Origin: Methylobacterium sp. AMS5
GTDB lineage: Bacteria > Pseudomonadota > Alphaproteobacteria > Rhizobiales > Beijerinckiaceae
Assembly: GCF_001542815.1 (NCBI RefSeq)
Contig: NZ_CP006992.1
Span: 3,601,501 to 3,665,500, forward strand
DNA length: 64,000 nt
Reading direction: 5' to 3'
Below are positions 1 to 10,747 of the stretch, piece after piece (positions within the stretch are counted from its first letter, which is position 1; each line of letters starts with the position of its first letter). The notes under the pieces were generated by a model. The model was given only the letters and a program-made list of their open reading frames with translations. It was not told the origin of the DNA and did not search any database. The translations under genes and the position numbers were made by a program.

Positions 1-2304
1 GGCATCTCCTACCGGGTCTACGGCGACGGGCGCGAGCACCCCTGGCCGCTGGGCTCGCTGCCGCTCGTCATCGATGCCGCCGACTGGGCGGAGCTGTCGG
101 CCGGGATCGTCCAGCGCGCCGGTCTGATGGAGCGTATCGTCGCCGACATCTACGGCGCGGGCCGGCTCGTCGCGGAAGGGTTTCTGCCCGCGGGCGTGGT
201 CGCGGGGCATCCCGAGTATCTCCGGCCCGTCCACGGCATCGCTCCGCCCGGCGGGCGCTGGCTGCCGATCTACGCCGCCGATGTCGGCCGCGGCCCCGAC
301 GGGCGCTGGCAGGTTCTGGCCGACCGCACCCAGGCACCCTCGGGCCTCGGCTACGCGCTGGAGAACCGGATGGTGCTCGCCCGCGCCTTCCCGGACCTGT
401 TCGCCGACCTCCATGTCGAGCGCCTGCCCGGCTTCTTCCAGGCGTTCCGCGCCGGATTGGCCGCCGCCTGCGCCCGCAGCGACCCGCGCATCTGCCTTCT
501 CACCTCGGGGCCCTACAGCAGCACCTATGTCGAGCAGGCCGCGCTCGCGCGCTATCTCGGCTTCCTGCTGGTGGAGGGCGACGACCTCGTGGTGCGCGAC
601 GGGCTCCTGCATGTCCGCACCATCGCCGGGCTGAAGCGCACCGATGCGGTCTGGCGCCGGATCGATGCCGACTATCTCGACCCGATGGAGCTGCGCTCGG
701 ATTCGCGCCTCGGCGTGCCCGGCATCCTCCAGGTGCTGCGCCGCGGTGGCGCCGTGGTCGGCAACATGCCGGGCTCCGGCGTGCTCGAATCGGCCGCGCT
801 CGCGCCCTACCTGCCGGCCATCGCCCGGCGGCTCACCGGCGAGGAATTGCAGCTGACGGGGCCCCGCACGTGGTGGTGCGGCGATCCGGACGGCCTCGAC
901 CACGCGCTGGCCAACCTCGACCGCCTGACGCTCCGCCCCGCCGCCACCCCGGTGCGCGGCCCGGAGCGCGACGCGATGCTGGCCGGCCCCGCGCTCGACG
1001 CCGCCCGTGCCCGCGCCGTCGCGGCCCTCCGCGAGCGGCCGTTCGACTGGGTGGCGCAGGAACCCGCGCCGCTCTCGACCATGCCCGCGTGGCAGGACGG
1101 GCGGCTCGTCGCGCGCCCCTTCGTCATGCGCGTCTTCGCCGCCGCCACGCCCGACGGATGGCGCGTGCTGCCGAGCGCCTTCTGCCGCGTCGCCGAGCAC
1201 GAGGGCGCCGACCCGAGCGAGATGCGCGCCGGCATCCGCTCCGCCGACGTCTGGGTTCTGTCCGACACGCCTGTCGATACGCCGACCCTGGTGCACACGA
1301 GCGCGCCCCGCATCCGCCGCATCGCCGGCCACCTGCCGTCGCGGGCGGCCGACAACCTGTTCTGGTTCGGGCGCTACCTCGAGCGGGCGGAAGCGGTGAT
1401 CCGCCTCGTCCAGGCCCATCTCGGCGTGTTCAGCGAGGCGATCGCCGCCGACGCCTCGGGCGAAGAGGGTGCGCCGACGGCGCTCGCCATCCGCGCGCTG
1501 CTCAAGGATTGGGGCGCGGTGAGCGCGGTCGATCTCCCGCCCGCGGCCGTGGCCGGGGAGGCGCTCTCCGGCAAGACGCTTCCCGGCAAGACGCTCCACG
1601 GCTCGGGCCTCGCCCATGTGCTGGAGGCCCGGCGCATCGCCGCCTCCCTGCGCGAGCGGCTGCCGGCCGAATCCTGGCGGGCTCTGGCCGACCTGCGCGA
1701 CACCCTGGCCTATACGGAAGCCTGGGCGCCGACCGAGGCGCAGCTCTTCGGCAAGGCCGAGCGGGCGCTCGGCCATCTCGCCGCGCTCACCGGCCTGATC
1801 CACGAAAATATGGGCCACGCCGCCGGCTGGCGCTTCGCCGATATGGGCCGGCGCATCGAGCGGGCGATCAACACCTGCGGCTTCGCGCTCCGCTTCTGCG
1901 GCGAGGAGGCCGGCGCCGAGGATCTCGGCGTGATGCTCTCGCTCGCCGATTCTCAGATCGCCTACGGTGCCCGCTACCTCGTCGGCGTGAGCCGCGATGC
2001 GGTGTGCGACATGGCGGTGCTCGACCCCCACAATCCCCGATCCGTCGCCTACCAGCTCCAGGCGATGGTGGCCCATCTCGAAGCCCTGCCGGCGCTCGCC
2101 GCCGACGGACTGCCCGAGCCGCACCGCCGCCGGGCGCTGGCGCTGGCCAGCACGCTCCAGACGGCGGAGGCCGCCGCGTTCGACGCCGAGGCCCTGGAGC
2201 GGTTCGAGACGGATCTGGAGGGCCTGGCCGACGGGATCGCCGGCCGCTACTTCCCCAACGGTCCCGATGCCCTGCGGCCCGAGAAGCTTACGGGTCTCGC
2301 TTGA
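1..2304 (+). CDS. Circularly permuted ATP-grasp / Alpha-E fusion protein (5' truncated by window edge)
   Basis: The reading frame is open from base 1, so the start lies outside the window; 767 residues are visible. The first ~410 resemble the circularly permuted ATP-grasp family (old DUF404/DUF407): an opening RVYGDG-type motif, a following WPLGSLPLV stretch, and ENRMVLARAFP near residue 121. From about residue 444 an Alpha-E domain (DUF403) begins with SRAADNLFWFGRYLERAE, a helical domain often encoded separately but fused here. ATP-grasp enzymes of this type are predicted to form amide or peptide bonds, and they travel with Alpha-E and transglutaminase proteins in a predicted peptide-modification system of unknown substrate. 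The stop overlaps the start of the transglutaminase gene by four bases, indicating translational coupling. Confidence 0.88.
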   Translation, partial: GISYRVYGDGREHPWPLGSLPLVIDAADWAELSAGIVQRAGLMERIVADIYGAGRLVAEGFLPAGVVAGHPEYLRPVHGIAPPGGRWLPIYAADVGRGPDGRWQVLADRTQAPSGLGYALENRMVLARAFPDLFADLHVERLPGFFQAFRAGLAAACARSDPRICLLTSGPYSSTYVEQAALARYLGFLLVEGDDLVVRDGLLHVRTIAGLKRTDAVWRRIDADYLDPMELRSDSRLGVPGILQVLRRGGAVVGNMPGSGVLESAALAPYLPAIARRLTGEELQLTGPRTWWCGDPDGLDHALANLDRLTLRPAATPVRGPERDAMLAGPALDAARARAVAALRERPFDWVAQEPAPLSTMPAWQDGRLVARPFVMRVFAAATPDGWRVLPSAFCRVAEHEGADPSEMRAGIRSADVWVLSDTPVDTPTLVHTSAPRIRRIAGHLPSRAADNLFWFGRYLERAEAVIRLVQAHLGVFSEAIAADASGEEGAPTALAIRALLKDWGAVSAVDLPPAAVAGEALSGKTLPGKTLHGSGLAHVLEARRIAASLRERLPAESWRALADLRDTLAYTEAWAPTEAQLFGKAERALGHLAALTGLIHENMGHAAGWRFADMGRRIERAINTCGFALRFCGEEAGAEDLGVMLSLADSQIAYGARYLVGVSRDAVCDMAVLDPHNPRSVAYQLQAMVAHLEALPALAADGLPEPHRRRALALASTLQTAEAAAFDAEALERFETDLEGLADGIAGRYFPNGPDALRPEKLTGLA

Positions 2305-3203
2305 TCTACAGCCTGCGTCACCTGACGACCTACCGCTATGCCCGGGCGGTCCGCTTCGCGCGCTGCAACCTGCGCCTTCGCCCCCGCGACGGCGAGGGGC
2401 AGCGGGTGCTGGAGAGCGCGCTTCACGTCACGCCCACGCCGAGCAGCCGTCTCGAGCGGCGCGACTTCTTCGGCCTCGACACGCTGACCCTGACCCTCGA
2501 CGAGCCCCACCGCGAATTCACCGTCGAGGCGGTCTCACGGGTCGCCGTGGAGCGGCCGGCCCCGCCGCCGCCCGAGTCGGGCGCGGCCTGGGAGGCCGTG
2601 CGCGCGGCCGCCTTGGCGCTGCCCTCGCTGGGGCCGGACGGGCCGGCGCATTTCCAGTTCCGCAGCCAGCGGGTGCCGCTCGAACCGGCGGTGACGGACT
2701 ATGCCCGCGCCAGCTTCCCGCCGGGGCGCAGCGCCTATGGCGGTGCGGTCGAGCTGATGCAGCGCATCCGCGACGACTTTCGTTTCGACGCCAAGGCGAC
2801 CACCGTCTCGACGCCGCTGGCGGAAGCCTTCGCCCTGAGGGCGGGCGTCTGCCAGGATTTCACCCACGTCATGATCGCCGGCCTGCGCGGGCTCGGCCTG
2901 CCGGCGGCCTATGTCAGCGGCTACCTGCGCACCCGGCCGCCGGCCGGGCGTCCGCGCCTGCGCGGGGCGGATGCCAGCCACGCCTGGGTCGCCCTCTGGT
3001 GCGGGCCCGAGACGGGCGCGGGGGAGGGTGGCTGGATCGGCCTCGACCCGACCAATGCCTGCGTCGTGCGCGACGACCACATCGTCGTGGCGCGCGGACG
3101 CGATTACGCCGACGTCGCCCCCATCGATGGCATGGTCGCCTCCGCCGGGGAGCAGAAGCTCACCGTCGAGGTCGACGTCATCCCCGAGGACGAGACGGCC
3201 TGA
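2301..3203 (+). CDS. Transglutaminase-like cysteine protease family protein
   Basis: A 300-residue protein with an N-terminal bacterial transglutaminase-associated region (YSLRHLTTYRYARAV) and a transglutaminase core. The catalytic triad is visible: Cys ~184 in GVCQDF, His ~227 in ASHAWV and Asp ~249 in GLDPTN. The start is a TTG whose last two bases belong to the upstream TGA stop (TTGA overlap), so the gene is coupled to the ATP-grasp/Alpha-E gene. This trio of domains recurs as a conserved operon in many bacteria. Such proteins may hydrolyse or rearrange amide bonds in a peptide made by the ATP-grasp partner, but the substrate is unknown. No signal peptide is seen, so it is probably cytosolic. 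Confidence 0.88.
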   Translation: MIYSLRHLTTYRYARAVRFARCNLRLRPRDGEGQRVLESALHVTPTPSSRLERRDFFGLDTLTLTLDEPHREFTVEAVSRVAVERPAPPPPESGAAWEAVRAAALALPSLGPDGPAHFQFRSQRVPLEPAVTDYARASFPPGRSAYGGAVELMQRIRDDFRFDAKATTVSTPLAEAFALRAGVCQDFTHVMIAGLRGLGLPAAYVSGYLRTRPPAGRPRLRGADASHAWVALWCGPETGAGEGGWIGLDPTNACVVRDDHIVVARGRDYADVAPIDGMVASAGEQKLTVEVDVIPEDETA

Positions 3204-3214
3204 GGGCCGCGCGA

Positions 3215-3871
3215 TCAGGCGGCGACCCTGGCGTCCCATCCCGCCATCGTCAGACGGGCGATCGCCTCCAGCTCGGCCCGGCTCGCGCCGTCGCGGGCCT
3301 GGAGCGACAGGCCACCCTGCACCGTCATGACGAAGCGGGCGAGGGCGGGGATATCGACCGGGGCACCGAATTCGCCCTCCGCTGCCGCACGGCTCAGCCG
3401 CGCCACGACGCGCTGGAATCCGAGGGCACGCGCCGCCCGCACGCTGGCGCCGAGATCCGCATGACCCTCGCCGCCGACGGCCGAGAGCATCACCATGCAG
3501 CCGCGCGGCCCCTCGGGCGCGCAGACCTGCGTCAGGGCGGCCGCGGTGTCCATCAGCAGGGCCTCGACGGCCCCGCGCGCGGTCGGGGCGGCAGCGAAGT
3601 TGTCCCAGACATGCGCCTCGTATCGCTCCCGGTAGTGGCGCAGGGCCTCCGTGTAGAGACCCTCCTTCGAGCCGAACGCCGCGTAGAGGCTCGGCGAGCC
3701 GATCCCCATCGCCGCAGTCAGCTCGGAGATGGCCGTGGCTGCAAAACCCTTGCGCCAGAACACGTGCATGGCCTGGGTCAGGGCCGCTTCACGGTCGAAG
3801 GCCCGCGGCCGGCCGCGACCGCGGCGCGGCGGCGCGTCACCAGGGGCAGGGACCGGTTCAGAATTCTGCAT
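3215..3871 (-). CDS. TetR/AcrR family transcriptional regulator
   Basis: A 218-residue repressor-like protein. A basic RRGRGRPRAFD lead-in is followed by a TetR helix-turn-helix (FAATAISELTAAMGI then SPSLYAAFGSKEGLY, about residues 40-75) and a variable C-terminal ligand-binding domain. The start chosen is the ATG of MQNSEP, which leaves a usual TetR length; the open frame runs further upstream, but into the divergent SDR gene. The gene is divergent from the SDR gene, and a perfect inverted repeat lies in the spacer, so it probably represses itself and the SDR gene. It is convergent with the transglutaminase gene, whose stop is 11 bases away. The ligand is unknown. Confidence 0.88.
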   Translation of the reverse strand: MQNSEPVPAPGDAPPRRGRGRPRAFDREAALTQAMHVFWRKGFAATAISELTAAMGIGSPSLYAAFGSKEGLYTEALRHYRERYEAHVWDNFAAAPTARGAVEALLMDTAAALTQVCAPEGPRGCMVMLSAVGGEGHADLGASVRAARALGFQRVVARLSRAAAEGEFGAPVDIPALARFVMTVQGGLSLQARDGASRAELEAIARLTMAGWDARVAA

Positions 3872-3923
3872 CGACCGTTCTATAATTCGCTTGACCCCGC
3901 CTCGCAACGCTCCTAGCCATTTA

Positions 3924-3939
3924 TGTGTCATTCGACACA
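3924..3939. promoter_or_regulatory. Probable TetR operator (perfect inverted repeat)
   Basis: TGTGTC and GACACA form a perfect 6-bp inverted repeat with a 4-bp spacer (ATTC) in the spacer between the divergent TetR and SDR genes. It starts 29 bases before the SDR start codon. A TTGACC at 3891-3896 with a poor -10 near 3914 lies just upstream, so bound repressor would cover the downstream edge of the SDR promoter. TetR binding is inferred from position and symmetry only. Confidence 0.6.
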
Positions 3940-3952
3940 GAAAGATCAATTC

Positions 3953-4693
3953 ATGAGCGAACTGGCAGGTCGACGCGCCCTGGTGACCGGCGCCTCCCGC
4001 GGGATCGGTGCCGCCATCGCGCTGGCGCTGGCGGAACGGGGCGCGGATGTCGCGATCACCTACGAGCGCTCGGCCGAGCGGGCTGCCGAGGTGGTCCGCG
4101 CGATCGAGGCGCGGGGCCGGCGCGGCGTCGCCATCCAGGCCGACAGCGCGGATGCCGCGGCCGTGAAGCGCTCGGTCGAGGCGGCCGCCGGGGAACTCGG
4201 CGGGCTCGACATTCTCGTGAACAATGCCGGCATCGCCCGCGGCGGTCCGCTGTCGGAGATGCCGCTCGCCGATATCGACGCGCTGCTGGCCGTGAACATT
4301 CGCTCCGTGGTGCTGGCCTCGCAGGCGGCGATCCCGCATCTCGGGGAGGGCGGACGGATCATCTCCATCGGCTCGTGCCTCGGCGAGCGTGTGCCGTTTC
4401 CCGGCGTGACGGTCTACTCGATGACGAAGTCCGCCCTGCTGTCGTTCACGCGTGGGCTCGCCCGCGAACTCGGGCCCCAGGGCATCACCGTGAACCTCGT
4501 GCAGCCCGGATCAACCGAGACCGACATGAACCCGTCCGACGGCGCGCAATCGGACCTTCAGCGCGCCATGACCGCGCTCGGCCATTACGGGCGGCCCGAG
4601 GACGTGGCCGCCGCGGTCGCCTTCCTGGCGAGCCCGGCTGCGCGGCAGATCACAGGCACCACCCTCACGGTCGATGGCGGCGCCAACGCCTGA
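3953..4693 (+). CDS. SDR family NAD(P)-dependent oxidoreductase
   Basis: A 246-residue classical short-chain dehydrogenase/reductase. It has the TGASRGIG cofactor loop (residues 12-19), NNAG motif, catalytic Ser ~141 (IGS), Tyr 155 and Lys 159 (YSMTK), and the usual VDGGANA end. Closest in appearance to 3-oxoacyl-ACP-reductase-like stress or detoxification SDRs controlled by a neighbouring TetR gene. Substrate cannot be read from sequence. The divergent TetR gene and the palindrome in the shared promoter region suggest induction by a small organic ligand. The ATG follows AGAAAGAT rather than a strong ribosome-binding site. Confidence 0.9.
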   Translation: MSELAGRRALVTGASRGIGAAIALALAERGADVAITYERSAERAAEVVRAIEARGRRGVAIQADSADAAAVKRSVEAAAGELGGLDILVNNAGIARGGPLSEMPLADIDALLAVNIRSVVLASQAAIPHLGEGGRIISIGSCLGERVPFPGVTVYSMTKSALLSFTRGLARELGPQGITVNLVQPGSTETDMNPSDGAQSDLQRAMTALGHYGRPEDVAAAVAFLASPAARQITGTTLTVDGGANA

Positions 4694-4732
4694 CCAACCC
4701 CGGCGGCCCGGACGCGCTCCGGGCCGCCGATC

Positions 4733-5998
4733 TCAGCCGGAGACGCCGGCCCGGTAGAGGCGCCCACGCTCGGTCCAGGCCACGGTGAGCAGGGCCAGCC
4801 CGCCGAGCAGGGCGTAGCCGTAGGCCACCGGCATCACGCTGCCGTCGAAGGCGTGCCCGATGACGAAGCCGCAGAAGGCGCCCAGGATCGTGGTGTAGAA
4901 GCCGAGGAACGACGAGGCCGTGCCGGCGATCGCCCCGAGCGGCTGCAGCGCCAGCGCGTTGAAGTTCGGCAGGGCGAAGCTGATCAGGAACTGGTTGAGC
5001 GCCAGCACCGACAGGAACAGCACCAGCGGCGGATGCCCCTGATAGTGCAGGCCGATGCCAACCTGCACGAGGCCGACCGCGGTGAAGGCGGTGACGCCCG
5101 CGTGGGAGAGCGTGCGCATCCCAAGCCGGCGCACGAGGCGGGAATTGATCAGCGTCGCCGCGCCCATGGCCCCGGCCACCACGCCGAAGGCGACGGGGAA
5201 CAGGCCGCCGAGATGATAGAGCCCGGTGTCGAACACCTGCTGGGCCGAGCCGACATAGCCCATGATGCAGCCCGTCAGCAGGCCGAGCGCCGTGGCGTAG
5301 CCGACCGCCGCGCGGGTGCGCAGCACCGTGGCGAGCGCCTGCCCCGTCGCCCGCAACGAGAGCGGGCGGCGGTACTCGGGATGCAGCGTCTCGGGCATGC
5401 GCAGGGCGAACCACAGGGTGAGGATGCCGCCCAGCGCCAGCATCGACACGAACACCCAGATCCACGAGCCGAGCAGCAGCATGGTCGCGCCGATCGCCGG
5501 CCCGAGCATCGGCACGATCAGGAACACCATCATGATGAGCGACATCACGCTCGCCATCTCGCGGCCGGAGAAGCGGTCGCGCACGATCGCGGTGGCGAGC
5601 ACCCGGCCGCCCGCCGCGCCCATGCCCTGGATGATGCGGGAGGCGAGCAGCCATTCGAAGCTCGGCGCCAGCATCGAGAGGATGCAGCCCGCGGTGTAGA
5701 TGCCGAGGCTGATCAGCAGCGTCGGCCGCCGCCCGAGCGCGTCCGAGACCGGCCCGTAGACAATCTGCGCTACCCCGAAGCCGATCATGTAGACATAGAC
5801 GAGGAGCTGCAGGCTGTTGGGGTCGGCGACCCCGAACCGCTCCTGGATCATCGGGAAGGCCGGCAGCAGGTTGTCGATCGACATGGCGGTGACCGCCATC
5901 ATCAGCGCGACGATGCCGACGAACTCGGCAAAGCCCGGCCCCACCCAAGGGGATGGACTCGAAGGGGATGGGTTCGAAGGGGACGGACTCGCCGGCAT
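4733..5998 (-). CDS. Bcr/CflA-type MFS multidrug efflux transporter
   Basis: About 421 residues with 12 predicted hydrophobic segments. The N-terminal SIDNLLPAFP segment, the YGPVSDALGRRP loop between helices 2 and 3, and RIIQGMGAAGG are typical of the Bcr/CflA drug-proton antiporters of the inner membrane. The start is uncertain. The chosen ATG gives a 20-residue Ser/Pro leader encoded by a 15-bp tandem repeat, which is unusual for the family; a later start is possible because the first helix begins near residue 25. The frame stays open far upstream because of high GC. The gene is convergent with the SDR gene, 39 bases away. Confidence 0.85.
   Translation of the reverse strand: MPASPSPSNPSPSSPSPWVGPGFAEFVGIVALMMAVTAMSIDNLLPAFPMIQERFGVADPNSLQLLVYVYMIGFGVAQIVYGPVSDALGRRPTLLISLGIYTAGCILSMLAPSFEWLLASRIIQGMGAAGGRVLATAIVRDRFSGREMASVMSLIMMVFLIVPMLGPAIGATMLLLGSWIWVFVSMLALGGILTLWFALRMPETLHPEYRRPLSLRATGQALATVLRTRAAVGYATALGLLTGCIMGYVGSAQQVFDTGLYHLGGLFPVAFGVVAGAMGAATLINSRLVRRLGMRTLSHAGVTAFTAVGLVQVGIGLHYQGHPPLVLFLSVLALNQFLISFALPNFNALALQPLGAIAGTASSFLGFYTTILGAFCGFVIGHAFDGSVMPVAYGYALLGGLALLTVAWTERGRLYRAGVSG
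5951..5995. repeat. Three tandem copies of a 15-bp repeat
   Basis: The units read GGATGGACTCGAAGG, GGATGGGTTCGAAGG and GGACGGACTCGCCGG head to tail. They encode the Ser/Pro-rich N-terminal leader of the minus-strand MFS transporter, if that start is right. Being in multiples of three, copy-number change would not shift the frame. Confidence 0.8.
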
Positions 5999-6240
5999 GC
6001 CCGCGGGCACGCTCCGGGCCGCCCCCGGCGAACCGCCCGGCGAGGCCTCGGAGACCGGGCTTCCGAGGGTGGGCCGAGGGGAGGATATCACGGTCGAGGA
6101 TGCTCTCAGGGGCAGCACCCGGCTTGGGACCGGGCGCAGGGGATCAAAGGGTCGGCGTGTCCTAACGCGGGGGAAGCCGGCGCTATCCCTCTCCCGAACG
6201 GGGAGGACGACGGGGAGGAGGGTTGTCTGCGACGCGGCGC

Positions 6241-6870
6241 CTATTTCGGCTTCCCGTCGCCTTCGGCCATCGCCGCGCTGAGCCGGGCGTAGTTCTGGGT
6301 CACGAGGGCGATGTTGGCCGGCGACGGCTTTTCGGGCTCGCCCGCCGCGAGCGCCGCCTTGATCTCCTTGACCGCTTCGGCCTTCTCCTTGGCCGGCATC
6401 GCCTTGTCGGCCTGGAGAGCCGCCAGTTGCTTCTTCAGCAACGGCGTTGCGCCGACATAGCTCTTCGTCTCGGGATCGATGCCGCCGAGCACCGCATCGA
6501 CGGTGTCGCTGGCATCCTGAAACTCTTCGAGGCTCGCAAAACCGTTCCGCTTCACGATCGCCTCGGCCTGGGCCTGAGCCTGCGCCTCGGCCTTCGGATC
6601 GGGCTTGTCGGGCGCGGCGCCGGGGAGCGCCGCGAGTTCGGGCTGGGCGACGAGGAGGCCGTCGATCTGTCCTTGCGTCAGCGCGATCTCCTTGCCCGGC
6701 TCCGGCGCAGGGGCTTGGGCAGGGGCTTGGGCAGGGTCTTGGGCGGGCGTCGTGCTCTGCGGGGCGGCGGACGGCTTCGCCTGGGCGAGCGCGATGCCCG
6801 GAACCAGGGAGGCCCCTGCGAGGAGAGCGGAGAAAGAAGCGGCGAACAGGCTGCGCGATAGGGTCGTCAT
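6241..6870 (-). CDS. Secreted hypothetical protein, Ala/Gln/Pro-rich
   Basis: A 209-residue protein. It has an N-terminal signal peptide (basic MTTLSRS, hydrophobic core, cleavage near ALAQA at residue ~30), then a low-complexity Pro/Ala/Gln linker with repeated PAQAPAQ, then a mostly helical charged C-terminal domain. No catalytic motif was recognised. The ATG chosen starts the signal peptide; the frame is open further upstream without a better start. It is transcribed away from the serine hydrolase gene and may be periplasmic. No function can be assigned. Confidence 0.75.
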   Translation of the reverse strand: MTTLSRSLFAASFSALLAGASLVPGIALAQAKPSAAPQSTTPAQDPAQAPAQAPAPEPGKEIALTQGQIDGLLVAQPELAALPGAAPDKPDPKAEAQAQAQAEAIVKRNGFASLEEFQDASDTVDAVLGGIDPETKSYVGATPLLKKQLAALQADKAMPAKEKAEAVKEIKAALAAGEPEKPSPANIALVTQNYARLSAAMAEGDGKPK

Positions 6871-7058
6871 GATCGTCTGCCTCTGGTGTCTTGTCGGCGG
6901 CGCCGAGGAAAACCCCGCAAGCGCTGCAGCTTTCGCCCGCGCCGGGGGCTTGTCGCAGCGGGTCGCGGCGAAAGCGTGATGGCATCCGGGGGGCGGCTCG
7001 CTCCGTGCGCGACCGCATTCGCCACGCCGCAGCCGCAAAGCCGGCCTCTGCTTCGCTG

Positions 7059-7106
7059 CCAAGTTTCCTGCCAAGTTCGCAGTCAAGTTCGCAGTCAAGC
7101 CACTGA
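7059..7106. repeat. Degenerate 12-bp tandem repeat upstream of the serine hydrolase gene
   Basis: Four near-copies of a 12-bp unit (CCAAGTTTCCTG, CCAAGTTCGCAG, TCAAGTTCGCAG, TCAAGCCACTGA) lie head to tail just before the ribosome-binding site of the gene starting at 7128. The two middle copies differ at one position. The role is unknown. Confidence 0.7.
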
Positions 7107-7127
7107 CCATAAGGAGAACAGGAGCCC

Positions 7128-8930
7128 GTGAACCGTGCCACCGTGAGCCGTGCCCCTTCGCGCCCGCTGCCCGTTCGCGCAGCCTGGCTCGCCGTCGCGA
7201 TCGCGCTGGCGACCCTGAGCCCAGCGCGTGCGCAAGACGATGACACGGCGCGGGCGCGGGGCCTCGTCGCCCCTTACGTCGAGGCGGGCCTGTTCGCGGG
7301 CGTCATCCTCGTGGCCCGGGACGGGCGGCCGGTCTTCCGCCAGGCCTACGGCCTCGCCGACCGCGAGTGGGAGATTCCCAACACACCGCAGACCCATTTC
7401 CGCATCGGCTCGCTGACCAAGGCCTTCACCGCCGCCGCCGTGCTGAAGCTCGCCGAGGCCGGCCGGCTCGGGCTCGACGAGTCCGTCCGGCGCTGGGTTC
7501 CGTCCGTGCCGGAGGCCTGGGCGGGGGTGAGCCTGCGCCATCTGCTCCAGCACCGCTCCGGCATCATCAATTTCACGGCGCTTCCGAACTATTACGACCA
7601 GATCGCGCGGGTCGATCACACGCCCGCGCAGATCGTGGCGCTGACGGCGGGCGACCCGCTGCTGTTCCCGCCGGGGACACGCTTCGAGTACAGCAACACC
7701 AATTACGTGCTGCTCGGGATGGTGATCGAGGCCGCCTCGGGCCTCTCCTACGAGGGGTACCTGCGCGAAAACATCCTCGCGCCGCTGGGGCTGAAGCAGA
7801 CCGGCTACGACGACCTCACCGTGATCCTGCCGCGGCGGGCCGCCGGCTACCGGCGGGGGCGGGCGCAGTGGCGCAACGCCGTGCCGATGGCGGCGAGTTC
7901 GGCCTTTGCCGCGGGTGCGCTCTATTCCACGGTCGACGACCTGCTCGCCTGGGACGAGGCGCTCGCCGGCCCGCGCCTGCTCTCCGAGGCCTCGCGCGCG
8001 GCGATGTTCGAGGATCGCGGCACCGGCTACGGCCTCGGCTGGTTCGTCTCCCGCGCGTTCGGGAAACCCGGCGACAGGACGAGCGGCCACCGCGTCCTCG
8101 GCCATGCCGGCGCGATCCCCGGCTTTCTCTCGATCAACGACGTCTATCCCGACGACCGGCTCACGGTGATCGTACTCTCGAACACCGAGACCGCGCCGGC
8201 GCAGAAGATCGCCCGCGACCTCGCGGCCCTCCATCTCGGCCATTACGCGGCGCCCGAAGAGATCGTGCTGGAGGACGTGATCCTCGACCGCTACCCCGGC
8301 ACCTACCGCCTCGGCCCTCGCGCCTTCCTCACCGTCGCCCGCGAGGGCCGGGGACTGACGGCGCGGGCGGAAGGGCCGGGGATGCGGGAGCCCGCCTTCC
8401 CCTTCGTGCCCGAGAGCGACCGCACCTTCGTCAGCCCGGTCGCCGACATGCGCCTGACCTTCGAGACGGAGCCCGACGGCACGCCCACCGGGGCGATCCT
8501 GCGTCGCGACGGCCGCGACCGGACCGGGCCGCGCGTGACCGCGGAGGAGGCGCGGGCCGCGCTCGCCGAGCCGCCGCAGGAGCACCGCGAAGTCGCCATC
8601 GACCGCTCCGGTCTGGCGGCGCTCGCCGGCCGCTACGCCCTGGGGCCGGGCTCCGAGATCGCGGTGACCGTCGAGGACGGGCGGATCTTCGCGCAAACCA
8701 CTCGGCAGCCGCGCAACGAACTCGTCCCCGAGGGCGAGCGCGCCTTCTTCCTGCGCGCGGTCGATGCGCAGATCCGCTTCACCGCCGACGAGACCGGCCG
8801 CGTCGCCGGCCTGATCCTGCAGCAGAACGGCCTCGAGACCGACGCGCCCCGGCTGCCCGACGAGGGCGCCACGCCCCCGCTTCTTGGACAAAGGGCGGGG
8901 TCGCCAGGGGACCCGAAAAGGTCTAACTGA
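7128..8930 (+). CDS. Secreted serine hydrolase, class C beta-lactamase / penicillin-binding family
   Basis: A 600-residue exported protein. A signal peptide ends near SPARAQ (residue ~36), followed by a beta-lactamase-fold domain. Its catalytic motifs are SLTK (Ser ~95, Lys ~98), YSN (Tyr ~188) and HAG (~326), the class C / DD-peptidase pattern. The last ~230 residues form two similar segments with repeated beta-strand character, like the lipocalin-like tails of esterase EstB or D-aminopeptidase relatives. Likely periplasmic; it could be an esterase, D-amino-peptidase or cell-wall peptidase rather than an antibiotic-resistance enzyme. The GTG start has a good AGGAG-type site (AAGGAGAACAGGAG) upstream. 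Confidence 0.88.
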   Translation: MNRATVSRAPSRPLPVRAAWLAVAIALATLSPARAQDDDTARARGLVAPYVEAGLFAGVILVARDGRPVFRQAYGLADREWEIPNTPQTHFRIGSLTKAFTAAAVLKLAEAGRLGLDESVRRWVPSVPEAWAGVSLRHLLQHRSGIINFTALPNYYDQIARVDHTPAQIVALTAGDPLLFPPGTRFEYSNTNYVLLGMVIEAASGLSYEGYLRENILAPLGLKQTGYDDLTVILPRRAAGYRRGRAQWRNAVPMAASSAFAAGALYSTVDDLLAWDEALAGPRLLSEASRAAMFEDRGTGYGLGWFVSRAFGKPGDRTSGHRVLGHAGAIPGFLSINDVYPDDRLTVIVLSNTETAPAQKIARDLAALHLGHYAAPEEIVLEDVILDRYPGTYRLGPRAFLTVAREGRGLTARAEGPGMREPAFPFVPESDRTFVSPVADMRLTFETEPDGTPTGAILRRDGRDRTGPRVTAEEARAALAEPPQEHREVAIDRSGLAALAGRYALGPGSEIAVTVEDGRIFAQTTRQPRNELVPEGERAFFLRAVDAQIRFTADETGRVAGLILQQNGLETDAPRLPDEGATPPLLGQRAGSPGDPKRSN

Positions 8931-9117
8931 TGGTGCCGCAGCCGCCCCCGCGGCAGGCAACAACAATTGCGAAGACAGTCAAGTCGGCGGCCGCCAGAAG
9001 CCGCGTTGGACAAAAGTCCATCTTGATCGGACGAGGCGACTGCTCTTGTCTCCCGCCAAGACGCGGCAAGACCGGCGGCAAGAGCGGTCAACGAATAAGC
9101 GCAATGGAGGAATCGCG

Positions 9118-10641
<1,524 letters not shown>

Positions 10642-10675
10642 GCTTTTATTCCGGAAAAAGTTCGAGACCGACTTC

Positions 10676-10703
10676 AGCCCCGGCCGCAAGGCCGGGGCTT
10701 TTT
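10676..10703 (+). terminator. Rho-independent terminator of the aldehyde dehydrogenase gene
   Basis: A perfect 10-bp stem (AGCCCCGGCC / GGCCGGGGCT) with a GCAA tetraloop is followed at once by a run of T's, 34 bases after the stop codon. Confidence 0.93.
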
Positions 10704-10747
10704 GATGTGCGAGGACGGCGTGCGGGCTCAAAGATGAAGCCGCGGGG

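Noticed and set aside
870..2300. Open frame upstream of the transglutaminase in the same frame
   Set aside because: It is an out-of-frame shadow of the ATP-grasp/Alpha-E gene with Arg/Pro-rich composition.
7059..7106. Short direct repeats as a possible CRISPR
   Set aside because: 12-bp units without spacers; no cas genes in the window.
7128..8930. Calling the serine hydrolase a resistance beta-lactamase
   Set aside because: The motifs are shared by esterases and D-aminopeptidases, and the long C-terminal domains are not found in true AmpC enzymes.
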